In this document: piece after piece, positions 50,190 through 61,904 of the stretch
Layout of the letters: the number at the start of each line of letters is the position of its first letter
Position numbering within the stretch: the first letter of the stretch is position 1
NCBI RefSeq assembly: GCF_008831285.2
Contig: NC_045145.1
Location: 21,388,802-21,452,801, forward strand
From: Nymphaea colorata
Taxonomy: Eukaryota > Streptophyta > Magnoliopsida > Nymphaeales > Nymphaeaceae
Direction: 5' to 3'
Length of the DNA stretch: 64,000 bases
Notes under the pieces: model-generated
Seen by the model: only the letters and a program-made list of their open reading frames with translations
What the model was told of the DNA's origin: nothing
Databases searched by the model: none
Position numbers and translations under genes: made by a program

Positions 50190-51999
50190 TCATTCAAACC
50201 AGAAAGTACTATCATTTCCAACATCAGTGATTTGAAGAGACCTCAATTTTGGAAGGCAACAAATGTTTTTAGGGATTGTCTTGACCCCAGTTCGTGAGAG
50301 ATCTAGGTGAAGTAGATTTTTCAGTTTCCCCAATTTGTCATCTGGGAGCGCTTCAATTCTGCCACACCCTCTTAATGAGAATTCCTCAAGCTCAACCAGT
50401 GACCAAACACAATCAGGCAAATTTTCTAGATCGTTGCAACTTAAAGAGAATTTCTTCAGCTTCTTGGGCAGCGGAGCTGAGTTGGATAGAGCTCTAGGAT
50501 TGTCGACATGCAGTTCTAATTTCTCAAGTTCTTCCAATTGTTTGATTGACTCAGGGATACCTTTGATACTGGAGCACTCCACTTTCAAGTTTCTAAGACT
50601 TCTCAGAGAACCAATCCAGCGGGGTAACTGTTCAAGATTTCCAGTTGCAACTTCAAAGGTATCAAGGCTTTTTAGCTTTTCAATCGAGTCAGGTAATGAT
50701 TCAAGACTTTCACACACTAGTTTCAGTGTCTTGAGTCCTTCCAACGACCCAATGCTCTCTGGTATATTCTTGAGACTCTTGCTCTCAATTTCCAATCCTC
50801 TAAGCTTCTCTAGTTGCCTACCATTGATCCACACAGGCAAAGATCTGAGTTGCTCGCATTTTATTGTGAGAATGACTAGATTTTGTAGTCTTCTTATGCT
50901 ATGTGGAAACTCTTGAACTGTAGGATCTGTTAAACAAAATTCCTGTACTAATTTACAGGATTCATCAGGTAGAACGGCAAGCAACTTGCATGATGAAACT
51001 CTCAGCTTTTGCACTCCTTTACTTAAGTCCATCTCGTCCTCTATTCTTCTCAAGGGAGTTCCGAACATTTTCACCCTCCCTGAGGAGATCCAACCAGTCA
51101 ATGAGTCAGGTAATGGCTCCAACCATTTGCAGCGCTGTAACGGTAGCTCCAGGAGGCTTGTAAGCTGCCCCACTGAAGCAGGAACTTTTCTTATCGCTGT
51201 ATCATTGAGGCTAAGCTCCTTCAATGATATCAAGTCTCCTATTTGTGCGGGCAAAGATGAGAGTTTTGCACACCATCCAAGATGAAGGACTTCAATAGAC
51301 CTTAGATTGCATATTGTCTCAGGTAGCTCCTCCAATACTGTGCATGTTCTCAAATCCAATGTTACTAAGTTTCTGAGTTTTCCTATGGATGAATGAACTT
51401 TAGCAAGTTTTTCACACTGCCGGAGTATCAACTCCACCAAGCAAGGGAAGTTGCCGAAATCTGGTATCGTAGTCAGATCCGTCGAACTAAGATCAAGAAC
51501 TTTCAAATTCTCAAAGACCTGCAAAATTTTTCATTTTGATTAAATTTCAAGATTAGGAAATTGAAGCTATCTGATACACCGCTACGTAACAAGAAAGAAC
51601 TACACCAACCATGTCTCCAAGGATGGATAGGCTTGCCAAATTGCAATTAGATAAGTTGAGTATCACGAGCTTCCGAAGGTTGCCCGATGGTGGAGGCTTA
51701 AAGGAACACCTTGGCAGTCCCAGCCACAACAATTCCTTGGGAAAATAATGGAAGTTGTTCTTGAAGTTTACACCCTCCATGTGAAGCATTCTTAGACGAT
51801 GCATGTTTCCAAAGCATTCGACACTATTACCTAGTTCTTTCCCTTCCTCCACTTCTTTATTGAGCATGATTCCTGTTACTGCACAGCTCGGCACCTGAAG
51901 ATAGAACAAGCATGGCAGTTATGATGTCTCCTTACCAGAAGGTAAAAATCCATCGGCAAAGAATTGTCTCCCTAGCTACTTCAAAGACCACTTGAAATA

Positions 52000-52058
<59 letters not shown>

Positions 52059-53704
52059 TGAGAAAACAGAGCTTTACCTCATCTCTTTGCAGCAAATGGA
52101 AGATATCATGCCTAGACCAAAGCCTGCTCATCTCCCAACTCGGCCGTACCTCTCTCCTTCGCAGAACTATTTCCCTTCCCATATTTTTGAGGAGATCGTG
52201 CACGTGAAATCTGTTTTGCTTATCCAGACTGATGAGGGACCTGTCCTGGAGGAGTTTAATTGCAGATTCCGAATGAAAACGACAGGCCTCCCAGTAGCAG
52301 TGGGTCGACCTTCCGCAGTCTGCACCAACAAAGAAGCAGCATATGTCTAAGAAAATCTCCTTCTCTACGTCCGGTAGTCCATCATAACTGATTTTCAGTT
52401 TGCTTTCAACATCTTTATCTGGAATCTCTTTTAGTTTCTCTAGTTCAATTCTCCATTCCTCCATGTTTCTTTTGCTAGACAAATGAGAACCGAGCACCTT
52501 AAGGGCTAAGGGCAGACCTCCAGCAGTTTTAGCAATCTCTCTTAACATGTCGAGCTCCTTTTTTGTTGGTTGCCTTCCCTTAAGGACACGGCGCACCAGA
52601 AACTGGAACGATTCTTCCTCGTCCAATAACTTGGGCTTATAAATTTGGCTTTCCTCGATATCGGACAGTAGATTCTTATCTTTGGTCGTGATGATGATCA
52701 CGCTCCCTGGACCAAACCAATCTCGCGCGCCAGCCAATGCTTGTAGTTGTTCTACACGATCAATGTCATCTAGAACAACCAAGACCTTCCTGCTTATTGT
52801 CGTCTCTTTGATCTTGTTTATTCCAGCGTCGGTGGTGCCTATGGAATGTTTGAAACGGTCTTCTTTGCCCATTATGTCATAGATAAGTTGCTCCTGGCAT
52901 TTGACGCCTTCGCCTTTCCCAAACTTCTCCCCTACATCTGAAATGAAAGAGGAAGCGCCATGAAAATCATGGAACAATTCATTGTAAACGGCTTTGGCAA
53001 TTGTGGTCTTTCCAATGCCAGACATTCCATGAAGGGCGATCATGTTTACGCCCCGTCCATCTTTCTTCAAGAGCTTCCTCACTTCTTGAACTTGACCTTC
53101 CATTCCAATTGGGTACTCCGCAACGTGCAGGGGAGTCTTGCCTAATTTTGATTGCACCTCCTCAACAATAATATCAACTAATTCTGCCTCGTCCCTGCAG
53201 TTGGTATCCACAACCATAAGATGTGGGAAAGATGGAAGCGAAGAGATTATGTAGTAAGTGTTGAGGCAACCAATGAAGGCATGTATCAGCAAAAATTTGG
53301 CACTTGGTGACATCCATTGTATGCATACTTGTTTATGGGGGATTGTATGTACTTTATTAATATTTATACTTTACAGTTGCATTACACGGAACAAAATTAG
53401 ATTGCGGGACGAGAACCAAAAATCAAGAACCAGTTATTTCAAGATTTTGATGAATCCAGGAATCCGGAAGAAAGTAGAAAACTGCTCAATACTTAAAGCT
53501 GATGTAAACTCATGTAGGTTAAAGACTCTACTAGCTTGCAACCAGATAAGCTGATGTAAACTCATGTAGGTTAAAGACTCTACTAGCTTGCAACCAGATA
53601 GCAGGCAATAATGAACTTGTCAATATATGATATTGCCTTTGGCAGTCATGTCATCTCTGGTCTGAGCTGTCCATCTCTCTTTCTCTTGAACGGTGATTCT
53701 AAAG

Positions 53705-53743
<39 letters not shown>

Positions 53744-54093
53744 AACTATCTAAAGTCACTCATGCATCTAATGAGTCCATCCATCTAAAACACATATATG
53801 ATTGAGAGGAAAACTTGAAGCAAAAGGTGACAACTAATGCCAAATGACGAAAATATCAATTTCATTTTCTCTTTATTTTTCTCTCTTAATCATCCATCAT
53901 AATCGATCAGATGACTCTTATTAAAAGGCTGAGTGACTTTAAAAAGCCATAGTCATTATTCAATTTTCATATATATCTATATATATAGCTTTTTAGACTC
54001 ATCCAGCTACCTAACATATTGAATAGTTAGATTCACCCAACAATCTAATAAAATCTTGATAATGAGTGATGGTTAGGAGAAAAAATAAAAAGA

Positions 54094-54175
<82 letters not shown>

Positions 54176-55240
54176 GACTGGGTGACTCTAGAAAACTAGA
54201 GTCGTCATTCAATTTTTTTATATATATTTGTTATTTTATACATATATGTTATCTCACATACATACATATTTAATATTTGGTCACAAAAAAAAGTATACAT
54301 ATTAATTGTAAAGTTTACATCCAACATTATTTGTTATTTCATACATATGTTATCTCACATACATGCATATGTAATGTTTCGTCATAAAAGAAAATGTACG
54401 TATTAATTGTAAGGTTCACATCCAACATAATAAGCTAGTTAGCTAGTTGCATACACAAAACGACATGCAAAACTCTTTCATGGCACTGGTCAACCCAAAG
54501 CAACTAGTAAAAATTGAACAGGGATGATCCACAATGTGGGAACCCGTCCACCCAGTTAGGCTACATATCATTTGGCAAACTAGGAGAGAAACTAGGAGGA
54601 AGAGAAAAACAAACCCGTTCGCGTTATTCTTGAGAGTGAACCCATGAATGCTAGTTACTTTCCGCAATGCTTTCCTCCACTTCTTCTTCTCACCCGCACT
54701 CGCACATCGGAACTGACCCTGAGAATGCCTGTACCAGCACCGAACGTCGTCCGGTTCTACGTCGAAGAATGTGGGCACGATATCCACACTCTGGTCCGTC
54801 TTCATCACCTCCATCATCTCAGTGACCTCCTTCAGGCACCAAATGGAGGAGGCGTAATTCTTGGAGAATATGGGCAGCAATATCCTCGATTCTCTGATGT
54901 GCTTCAACAAGTTTTCGATAGGTTCCCCCTTCCCTAAATCACGGTTGTCCATGAAAGCACTCACGTTACTCCGTTTAAGGGCCTTATACAGATGGCTGAC
55001 AAATCTGTTTCTGGTGTCGTTCCCTCTGAAACTCAAAAAAACGTTGTACTGGAATCGCTTATCATCATTCTCATGTGCTGACGAAGAAGCGGCTGCAATA
55101 GGTGGTGACGCTACATCGAGCTCGGTAGCTCCTTCATCCGATGGAGAGACCGGCGGTTCCCCTGTGGTCACTACCCTGATCATGTACATCAGGAGGCCGA
55201 TGAAGATGAGAAAGGCCACCAGTGTTGTAAAGCCGTCCAT
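50190..55240 (-). CDS. TIR-NB-ARC-LRR immune receptor TNL2
   Basis: Exons on the minus strand: 55240-54615, 53194-52078, 51894-51610 and 51518-50190, giving 1118 residues, with the same phases as TNL1. The N-terminus MDGFTTLVAFLIFIGLLMYM has a hydrophobic helix before the TIR domain (YNVFLSFRGNDTRNRF; probable catalytic Glu in WCLKEV). NB-ARC motifs are GMSGIGKTTIAKAVYN, KVLVVLDDIDR, GSVIIITTKDK and GGLPLALKVLG. The MHD motif is VHD (RFHVHDLLKNMGREIV). Exons 3 and 4 encode LRRs, and the protein stops just after the last LRR (ITDVGNDSTFWFE). Intron 1 is 1.4 kb, with long TA runs and a 52-bp tandem duplication. The role is as in TNL1: effector detection and NAD-consuming signalling through EDS1 partners. 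Protein identity to TNL1 is very high in TIR and NB-ARC and lower in the LRRs, as expected under diversifying selection. Confidence 0.93.
52018..52054. repeat. (GA)n microsatellite next to a TNL2 donor site
   Basis: A run of GA units preceded by a (TG)n run at 52000-52015 lies in intron 2, about 22 bp from the exon 2 donor. TNL1 has a shorter GA run at the same place (about 43583-43604). Confidence 0.85.
53497..53600. repeat. Perfect 52-bp tandem duplication in TNL2 intron 1
   Basis: The unit begins AGCTGATGTAAACTCATG and ends GCAACCAGATA. 53497-53548 and 53549-53600 are identical. TNL1 has a single related copy near 45010-45130. Confidence 0.9.
54099..54175. repeat. (TA)n microsatellite in TNL2 intron 1
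   Basis: About 38 TA units with one CA interruption. TNL1 intron 1 has a similar run at about 45370-45416. Confidence 0.9.
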
Positions 55241-55413
55241 TACTTGATCTGTCGGCCGGAAATTACTTATCTAACTGCCACCCAGCACTTTCGAGCAGAC
55301 GAGCAATCAGTCGGCGACTGTTGCTGTAAGGCCTCAATGGAGGAGAAGGCAGAGGGGGAGAGAGAGATGTAACTTGAGTTAAGCCGTAGATGGGAATGCT
55401 GGGGATGGTGCTA

Positions 55414-55420
55414 ATTTATA
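55414..55420 (-). promoter_or_regulatory. Possible TATA box of TNL2
   Basis: The minus strand reads TATAAAT about 175 bp upstream of the ATG, in the position equivalent to the TNL1 candidate. Confidence 0.45.
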
Positions 55421-56088
55421 CAAGTGAAGATCAGTTGAGTTACTTGCCATGGCGTATACGCGGCCACGGGTCCTGCGCAATTTCTCGTAAGGGGAAGAAG
55501 AGATGCATACGACAAGATCAACGTCGCAGAGTCTTTCACTGCATTCGGCGGGCACCTTCATCGTCAATGGGAAGGATGCGAGCACCTTCGTCGTCAATGG
55601 GAAGACCTCAATAATGCTACCCACAAGTAAAGTAAGTAAATGGCTAAAACACCTTTACTTGATACGGTAAAAAACAACTTTTGTGTAAAAACAATAATAA
55701 AAAATAAAAAATATATATATATAAGATATTTTTTAACAAATTATTAAAATGTCCTCCCCTTATTTACCACGGCACAACTGAAGAAAAACAAAACAACATG
55801 ACTACTATTTCACCAACCGAGTGCTGTTTGAAGCCATCATCCGGTGAGATGGCAACTCATTTTCCTTGTCAAGGCTTCATGGCGCTATTTGGCTCATGTG
55901 TGATTCATATTTGCCTTTAAAATAAGGAAAAAATGTGGAAAGATCGTAAGAAGTTTAATTTATCTCCAAATTTTTCCAAGTGACCTCTTTATTTTTAGTT
56001 TTATGATTATTTTCCCAGTGTCCTGGCAGCTAAGAGTTTCAGAACTTTCCTTCCACCTCGGCGTTAGTGGAAGAAAAAGAGCCGAAAC

Positions 56089-56352
56089 ATGTGTTTGATG
56101 GGACCAAGAAATTTCTTAACGTGTACCTATGTATTTAATTACACAGGAGAAAAGATTCCCATCGACGATTTGGTCAAACAATTTTGGAACGCTGAGTCAT
56201 TAAATTCCGTCGTTTCTCAAGTCTCCCCAGTCAATGGCCCAAAGTCATTGGTCGTTGGCGTTTACGCGCCCGACCCATCATCTCGCTCCTTTAAGTACAT
56301 TGTACGTTCAATCCAGTGTCGTCTAAGGGTGGTTAGGGTTAACACCAACTGA
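56089..56352 (+). pseudogene. Unrecognised open frame shared by both duplicated units
   Basis: The frame includes YTGEKIPIDDLVKQFWNAES and GPKSLVVGVYAPDP, which read like protein, but I recognise no family. The homologous stretch at about 46980-47110 is frameshifted. It lies between TNL2 and SAG101b, upstream of both. It may be a fragment of an older gene, perhaps a lost N-terminal exon, or chance coding-like sequence. Confidence 0.3.
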
Positions 56353-56770
56353 GTGTTAATTCAATCAGTTCGACTTCGGCTTCATTAATGAAACTTCAAG
56401 CTTTGGTTCGGCTCGAGTCGACAAACTCTTTTGAATAAAGTTAATATTTAGCGGAGCTAAACTCGATTAAAGCTCAATAAACTCTTTTGAATAGAATTGA
56501 TACTCATTGTTACATGTTGAACTCAAGCTCGACTCGATTAAGGTTTGACAAACACGTAAACTCGTTTGAATATATCGACTTAATTAAGACTCGACAAACT
56601 CGATTAAAGCTTGAGTTTGACTCGACAGTTACCTATTGAGCTCGAACTCAACTAGATTATAAATTATTTAAACGAGTCAACTCATGAACTCAAGCTCGAC
56701 TCATCAGTTTCAACTTGTTAATGAGTCTTGACCTAGGTCGAGGTCGTTGTTCACCCTCAGACTGGTGCAT
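56353..56770. mobile_element. CTCGACTCG-rich repeat fragment
   Basis: Dense repeats of CTCGACTCGATTAA and AAACTCG words fill the stretch. Its edges near 56327 (TAAGGGTGG) and 56760 (CACCCTCAG) look like a short inverted pair, as in some hAT-type miniature elements. No target duplication is evident. Similar GACTCG-rich sequence occurs at 62690-62940. Confidence 0.35.
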
Positions 56771-56973
56771 GTGAACTCGCAATTAAAAATCTTTTAAGTT
56801 GCGATCTGATCTTATGCATTCCCCAACGTTAGGCAGACTCTCCTTCTCTCTGTGGCCCAATAATTGTGCCCTTCGGCTCTCTCTCTCCCTCTCTCTAATA
56901 AATGTGAAACTACTGAGTTGGTTCGGCCGCCTCACACACACACACACACTCTCTCACACACACACTGATACGC

Positions 56974-59572
56974 ATGGAAGCATCGTGGAAGTTCAGTGGT
57001 GGAGTGGCGAAGGCCAATCTGATACTGTCCAGTACTCGGATCCTCCACCGAGCGTGGGAGTTCATCTCACAGATCCAACAATCTCCCAGATCAATCAGCT
57101 TCGCCATCAGGGAGCTTCCCCGCTTCACGATCCTCGCCTTCAATTCACCGAGTCGACGGCAAGACGTGCTGCCAAATCTCGAGTCACTGGTTGACTCCCA
57201 TCCTCTGAGCTTCCTCATCACCAAGGATAACCCCTCCGTTGCTCTCGACAGCTTCCCTCTTTCCACTTTCTGCACACTCTTAAAACGCCCAGATCTCACA
57301 GACAAGGTATTCCGCCTTCCTCCCTTTTCCCCTCCATATTTTAATCACACTCGCCGGAATCACTTTCAAGAAATTACCAGAAATCTTAATTCCAGACGAT
57401 TATCAGCAAAATCCTTCGTATAATTCCGTTCTCCCAAGCTTAAACTCTTTACCTGACCGTTCGTTGCCAAGTATTAATGACGAAAAACAACCCGCGGGGC
57501 TTGTCTTTGTGGCATTTAATTTTTTTCTCTCTCTCTTTTTTTATAATATATATATATAGTAATAAAATTACATATTGCTTTCTAGCATAAATTCATGGAG
57601 TGAGCCATCGCATGGAAGCATATTAAGACACGTATACGAAAACAGTGTTATTATTGCCGATCATTTTGCTTCCTTATTTATGTATGGTGCCCTTTAATCA
57701 TGTTTGCAATGTGTTTAAAGGTTCCAATTATATATTTGAAATTATGTTGTTGTTATTGCTGGTGTTTGATTTGTTTGTGTATGGTAGAGAAAGAATAATG
57801 TTCTCTTTCCACCACCAGCTGCTTCATTGAAAGGTACTCGTTCCTTGAGGCTGGTCTGCAAGAACTTGTTTTCCTATCTAAGCAAGACAATGGCCTCTCA
57901 TTTAGTTTCCATGCCACAAGCAATAATCTTTTTACAAGTCCACAAAGGTGGGACTACCACATAAAAGAGGGAAACTTTTCGCAATTCCATGACGGCTACT
58001 TCTCTGTTTCTTTTCTTAGAACAGGTAGCTCCTGATATGTACTGATCTCCAGGAGGCACAATTGGCTAATGGTATGTATGTCTCTTTTCGTGGAACAGCT
58101 TAAGACACTAACCGCCAAAAATCAACCAAGGCTCATAGTTGTTGGTCACGCGGAAGGGGGAGCAGTGGCTGCCTTATTCACGCTATGGCTTCTGAAGAAC
58201 AGGTCCTCCGCAGCACTGCCCTTATGCATCACCTATGGATCCCCTTTTATTGGAAACAAAGGACTCCAGACAGCCATTGGCAAGATGGAGCAATCGAAGT
58301 CTCAATTCTGGCACGTCCTCAGTCTTGACGATCCCGTAATTTCCTCCTGCGGCTTCCTTGAATCAGCCGAACTACAGTTCAAACCTTTTGGCACCTATCT
58401 TCTCTTATCAGAATCAGGTTATGCTTGTATCGATGACCCCGATTCGGTAATCGAGCTGTTGAGATCAGCAGATTCAGCTCAAACGGAACCCAAGGATTAT
58501 GGAGCCATGCTTCAGCAACAAGAGCAGAGCACCAAATACAGAAAATGCAACGTTCTGCTCACTCCTTCCTATGACAGTCAAAAAGTGGATTTGGCTCTTC
58601 AATTACAAACATTGGAAATTGGCAACAATCAGCAGGTATTCTCTCTTTGTCTCTTTCTCGAATATTTTGTGTGTGTGTGTGTGTGTGTGTGTGGAACCAT
58701 TAAACGTGAAAACTGATTAAGTATTGTTTTGAAAGAAGCAGGGTGAGGATGCCCTTCTTCAAGCAATGGAGAAAAGGCACAGAAGCGAATGGAAGAAACC
58801 GACTCACAACCCGAAGAAGCTCAATAACATGAAAAAGAAAATGGCCCAACTTGAGTGGTTCATGAAATTCTGCAAGAAAGGAGGCTACAACTACTATGAT
58901 TATTACAAGAGATCACAGACCTTTGGACGTGAAGAAGTAAACGTTCGGACTGATATCAAGACCTTCCTTGTCGACTACTGGGAGAAGGAGGTGAAGAAAG
59001 TAGAAAACAAGCCACAAACACAAGAAGCTCCGTTCCGAGACAGTTGGCTCTTCGGAGGAAACAACTGCAGAAGGATGGTGGAGCCTCTGCACATTGCTGA
59101 ATACTACACAAAAGGTGGTAAGGACTATCTGAAACACAGAGAGCCTCACTTTGCAAAGCTGGAGGGTTGGGAACAAGCGGATTCTGCAAAGAAGGAGAAG
59201 ACGGGCGCCGCTCCAATGAAGGAGGAGCCGAAGGGGAAGAGCGCGCCTCCCAACGTCACGCACGACTCGTGCTTCTGGGCTCACGTGGAGGAGGCAGCGC
59301 TCAAGTTGCCTGATCTCGAAAATGGTGGGGAGGCCAAGAAGGAAGAGATAAGGCAAGAATTGAGAGAGTTTGAAGACTACGTCATGAAACTGGTGAACGA
59401 CTATTGGTTGTCGCCTGATGCTTTCTTTGAGGGAAGCTCATTCATGGTGTGGTGGCGACGCTACTGGGAGATGTTACAGAGGGTAGAACCAGATTCTGAT
59501 CGAGATTCCCGCCCGTTTATTGTTTTCATGAGCAAAGACGGATATCTCAATTACGTAAATTCAGCTCAGTGA
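56974..59572 (+). CDS. SAG101: SAG101-like lipase-like immune regulator, copy b
   Basis: Exons 56974-57306, 58099-58635 and 58742-59572 join in phase to give 566 residues. The N-terminal lipase-like domain has KANLILSSTRILHRAWEFIS, LIVVGHAEGGAVAALFTLWL, CITYGSPFIGNKGLQTAIG and FKPFGTYLL. The EP domain from about residue 305 has KKKMAQLEWFMKFCKKGGY, WLFGGNNCRRMVEPLHIAEY, DSCFWAHVEEA and GSSFMVWWRRYWE. The nucleophile position is alanine (Ala129 in GHAEG), so this copy cannot be a serine hydrolase. A charged insert rich in Lys, Glu and Pro (about 439-461) precedes DSCFW. Unlike copy a, the start lies in the first large exon (MEASWKFSGG). Intron 2 holds a (TG)n run at about 58669-58693. Its expected partners are EDS1 and TIR-derived nucleotides, by homology only. 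Confidence 0.88.
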
Positions 59573-61904
59573 AAACAATATCATCCCTTTCTTGATATGC
59601 ATGGATCAAAAAAATAAGAAATGTACAACGGAAATGAAATCGAATGAAAAATTGATCCTGAAGAGCATGAGCGCACAGACACTAACGTCTAGCTCCCTTT
59701 GCCAGACATGTCAATAAACCAAGATTGAATAAGACGCGATATTTATCATGTCCGATTTATTAACATTCAGATATTAGAATTTGAGTCTGGGTTCATATTA
59801 AAAGGCTGTATATGTCATATATTAAAAGGCTGTATATGTTTGAAATGCTACTTCAAGTTCACAATCAGAATCTAATCTAATTCATATTAAATGATATGTT
59901 AAGAACTAACTTTCAAAGTGCATGTGTGGGTATTGAATATGAGATGTTTATTCCGAATTGAACGTTGATGCAAATCCAATTATGATCGGAGGGATCTATT
60001 TAATAGTAGATTCGATTTAAATGTGATTGGATGCCATTTCTTAACTCTAAACTTAAATGAAGTCTCTCGCCAAGAGTTTTTGCCCTGTCCGGATAGACAT
60101 TGGTGGCTTGTACTTAGCGCTGGAGGGAATGGGGGAGTGGGGCTTGAAACTTGAAAGAATCCAAAAATTTACATATAAATTTTGAAAAAATTAATTTAAT
60201 CTATATAAAAATTTTGAAAAATTAATATTCGGTCGCTATTAAAACTTTAAAACTATATTTCAGCCCCTGCAACAAATTTTGATGGCAATATACAAACACT
60301 CCAAAGACATAGTTTTAGAGGCAAAATAAGGTCTTGCTTATAGTTTTGAAGTGTCATCAAAACAGCCATTAAATAATTGAAAAAAATCATGAGAGTGACT
60401 TTCATTTTGTAGAAAGGTTGTGCATATTTTAATTTATATTGAAGAAGACTTAATTAATTAAAGACCTTTTAAATTGAAGTCTTGAAGAGCAACATTATTT
60501 GAATTGCTAGAAGTATCCCTTTATTTTCGTAATTTATCAGGAGTTTCAGTGCCTCAAATGGCATAGTGAGCATTAGGTGGTGTAGAAAGCCCCATCTTCA
60601 TTTTATATATGACGAGAGAGAGAGAATGGTGACCCTTATTATATCCAGAGTCATCCAGCTCATGCCTATGAATGATCATGTTTGTTTGATTCATTATGAT
60701 GTACGTTTGAGAGAAAAACAAGGAAAAAAAAAATATGTAAACTAATACTAGATGATGAAAATGCTACCACAACATTTGATCTACTGAGTCGTGAATAGAT
60801 TAGCCTCCCATATGACCGAAGTCTTGGGAATTTCCGATTGATCCTTTTCATTCTATAAATTCAAGTATGTTGGGGAATATAGTTTAACCATAATTTTCTA
60901 TAGCATTTATTAGGAGAGAGCAGGAGATATGTTGGTTAGAGAGCTTCCTTTGATTTGGTCCTTGTATATATATATATATATATCACGTCCACAGCCCTTT
61001 CACTTTTTTATTTATATTAATCTTTGTAGGTTCATTGCTCTCACCAATCAACAACTCACTCTCCTTTCTAACTCAAGCAAGATCTAAATAGACCAGCGGT
61101 TGGCCATTGTAGGTTCATGGAAGATGGCTTTTTTCTATAGAGACCAACGAAAAGCGAAGCCGGCGTTGCCGGAGAACTAATAGCGACTTGTTTAGGGCGT
61201 TGGAAATTAGTAACTCACTCTTCTGGATCCTGCAGGCAAAGTGGAAAAAGAAATCCCCTCCTGACTTACTCAAGCGACTTGGTTTCCCACCTGAAACCGC
61301 GCCTAGCTAGGTGGGTCTCAGCCGTTGACTCGGGTTAATGCTCATTAACTGCAACCGAGCCATTGCAATCGTTCTGTTCATGACTTACTCGGGTCCCTCC
61401 AGTCTACCACTTGCCGGTTTGACTCGGGTGCTAGCTCTTAATTATCCATCCGCAGGGTCAAGCGAATTAAATCGTCGGTCTTTGCACAGTCGAGCCAATC
61501 GAATCTCCAGGGCCGCGGCTGGCTCGGCGAGCTCGACAGTGGTTCGATAGTATTTTAGTCAATCTTGCTGATCAAAAGTAGCAAAATGATTCGTATTGGA
61601 GTGACTATTGACTGGCCCAACGTTGGCCTAACCCACTATTGAAAGACTTTGACTGAGACCTGCTGACCGTCCAAGTGAGTGAGTGAGTTCGTTCTGTCCA
61701 TACGGTCTTTGCGTTCATAATACAGTACTAGACGACGTTAGGTAAACTCCCAAATTAAATGGGTCTCACTGGTGGAGCCAGCCAGAAACTTTTGGTTAAG
61801 AGGCACTTTTGATTTAAATTTCAAAGCACTTATATTTAAAAACAGTAAAAGGAATAAAATATTAATAAGTAAATAAAACAAATTGGTGTGAGCAATTGTC
61901 TACA
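59573..61904. other. Spacer between SAG101b and the EDS1 fragment
   Basis: A dispersed AT-rich repeat fragment lies at 59720-60060, with a local repeat of TATTAAAAGGCTGTATATG at about 59797-59839. 61790-61900 resembles the 3' part of a transposon and runs directly into the end of the EDS1 fragment. No gene was seen. Confidence 0.45.

Larger units (their letters stand above)
48278..56860. repeat. Segmental duplication, unit B (SAG101 remnant plus TNL2)
   Basis: Same order and orientation as 40317-47650, with TNL2 in place of TNL1. It is directly followed by the intact SAG101b gene, so each unit ends just upstream of a SAG101-type start position. Confidence 0.85.
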
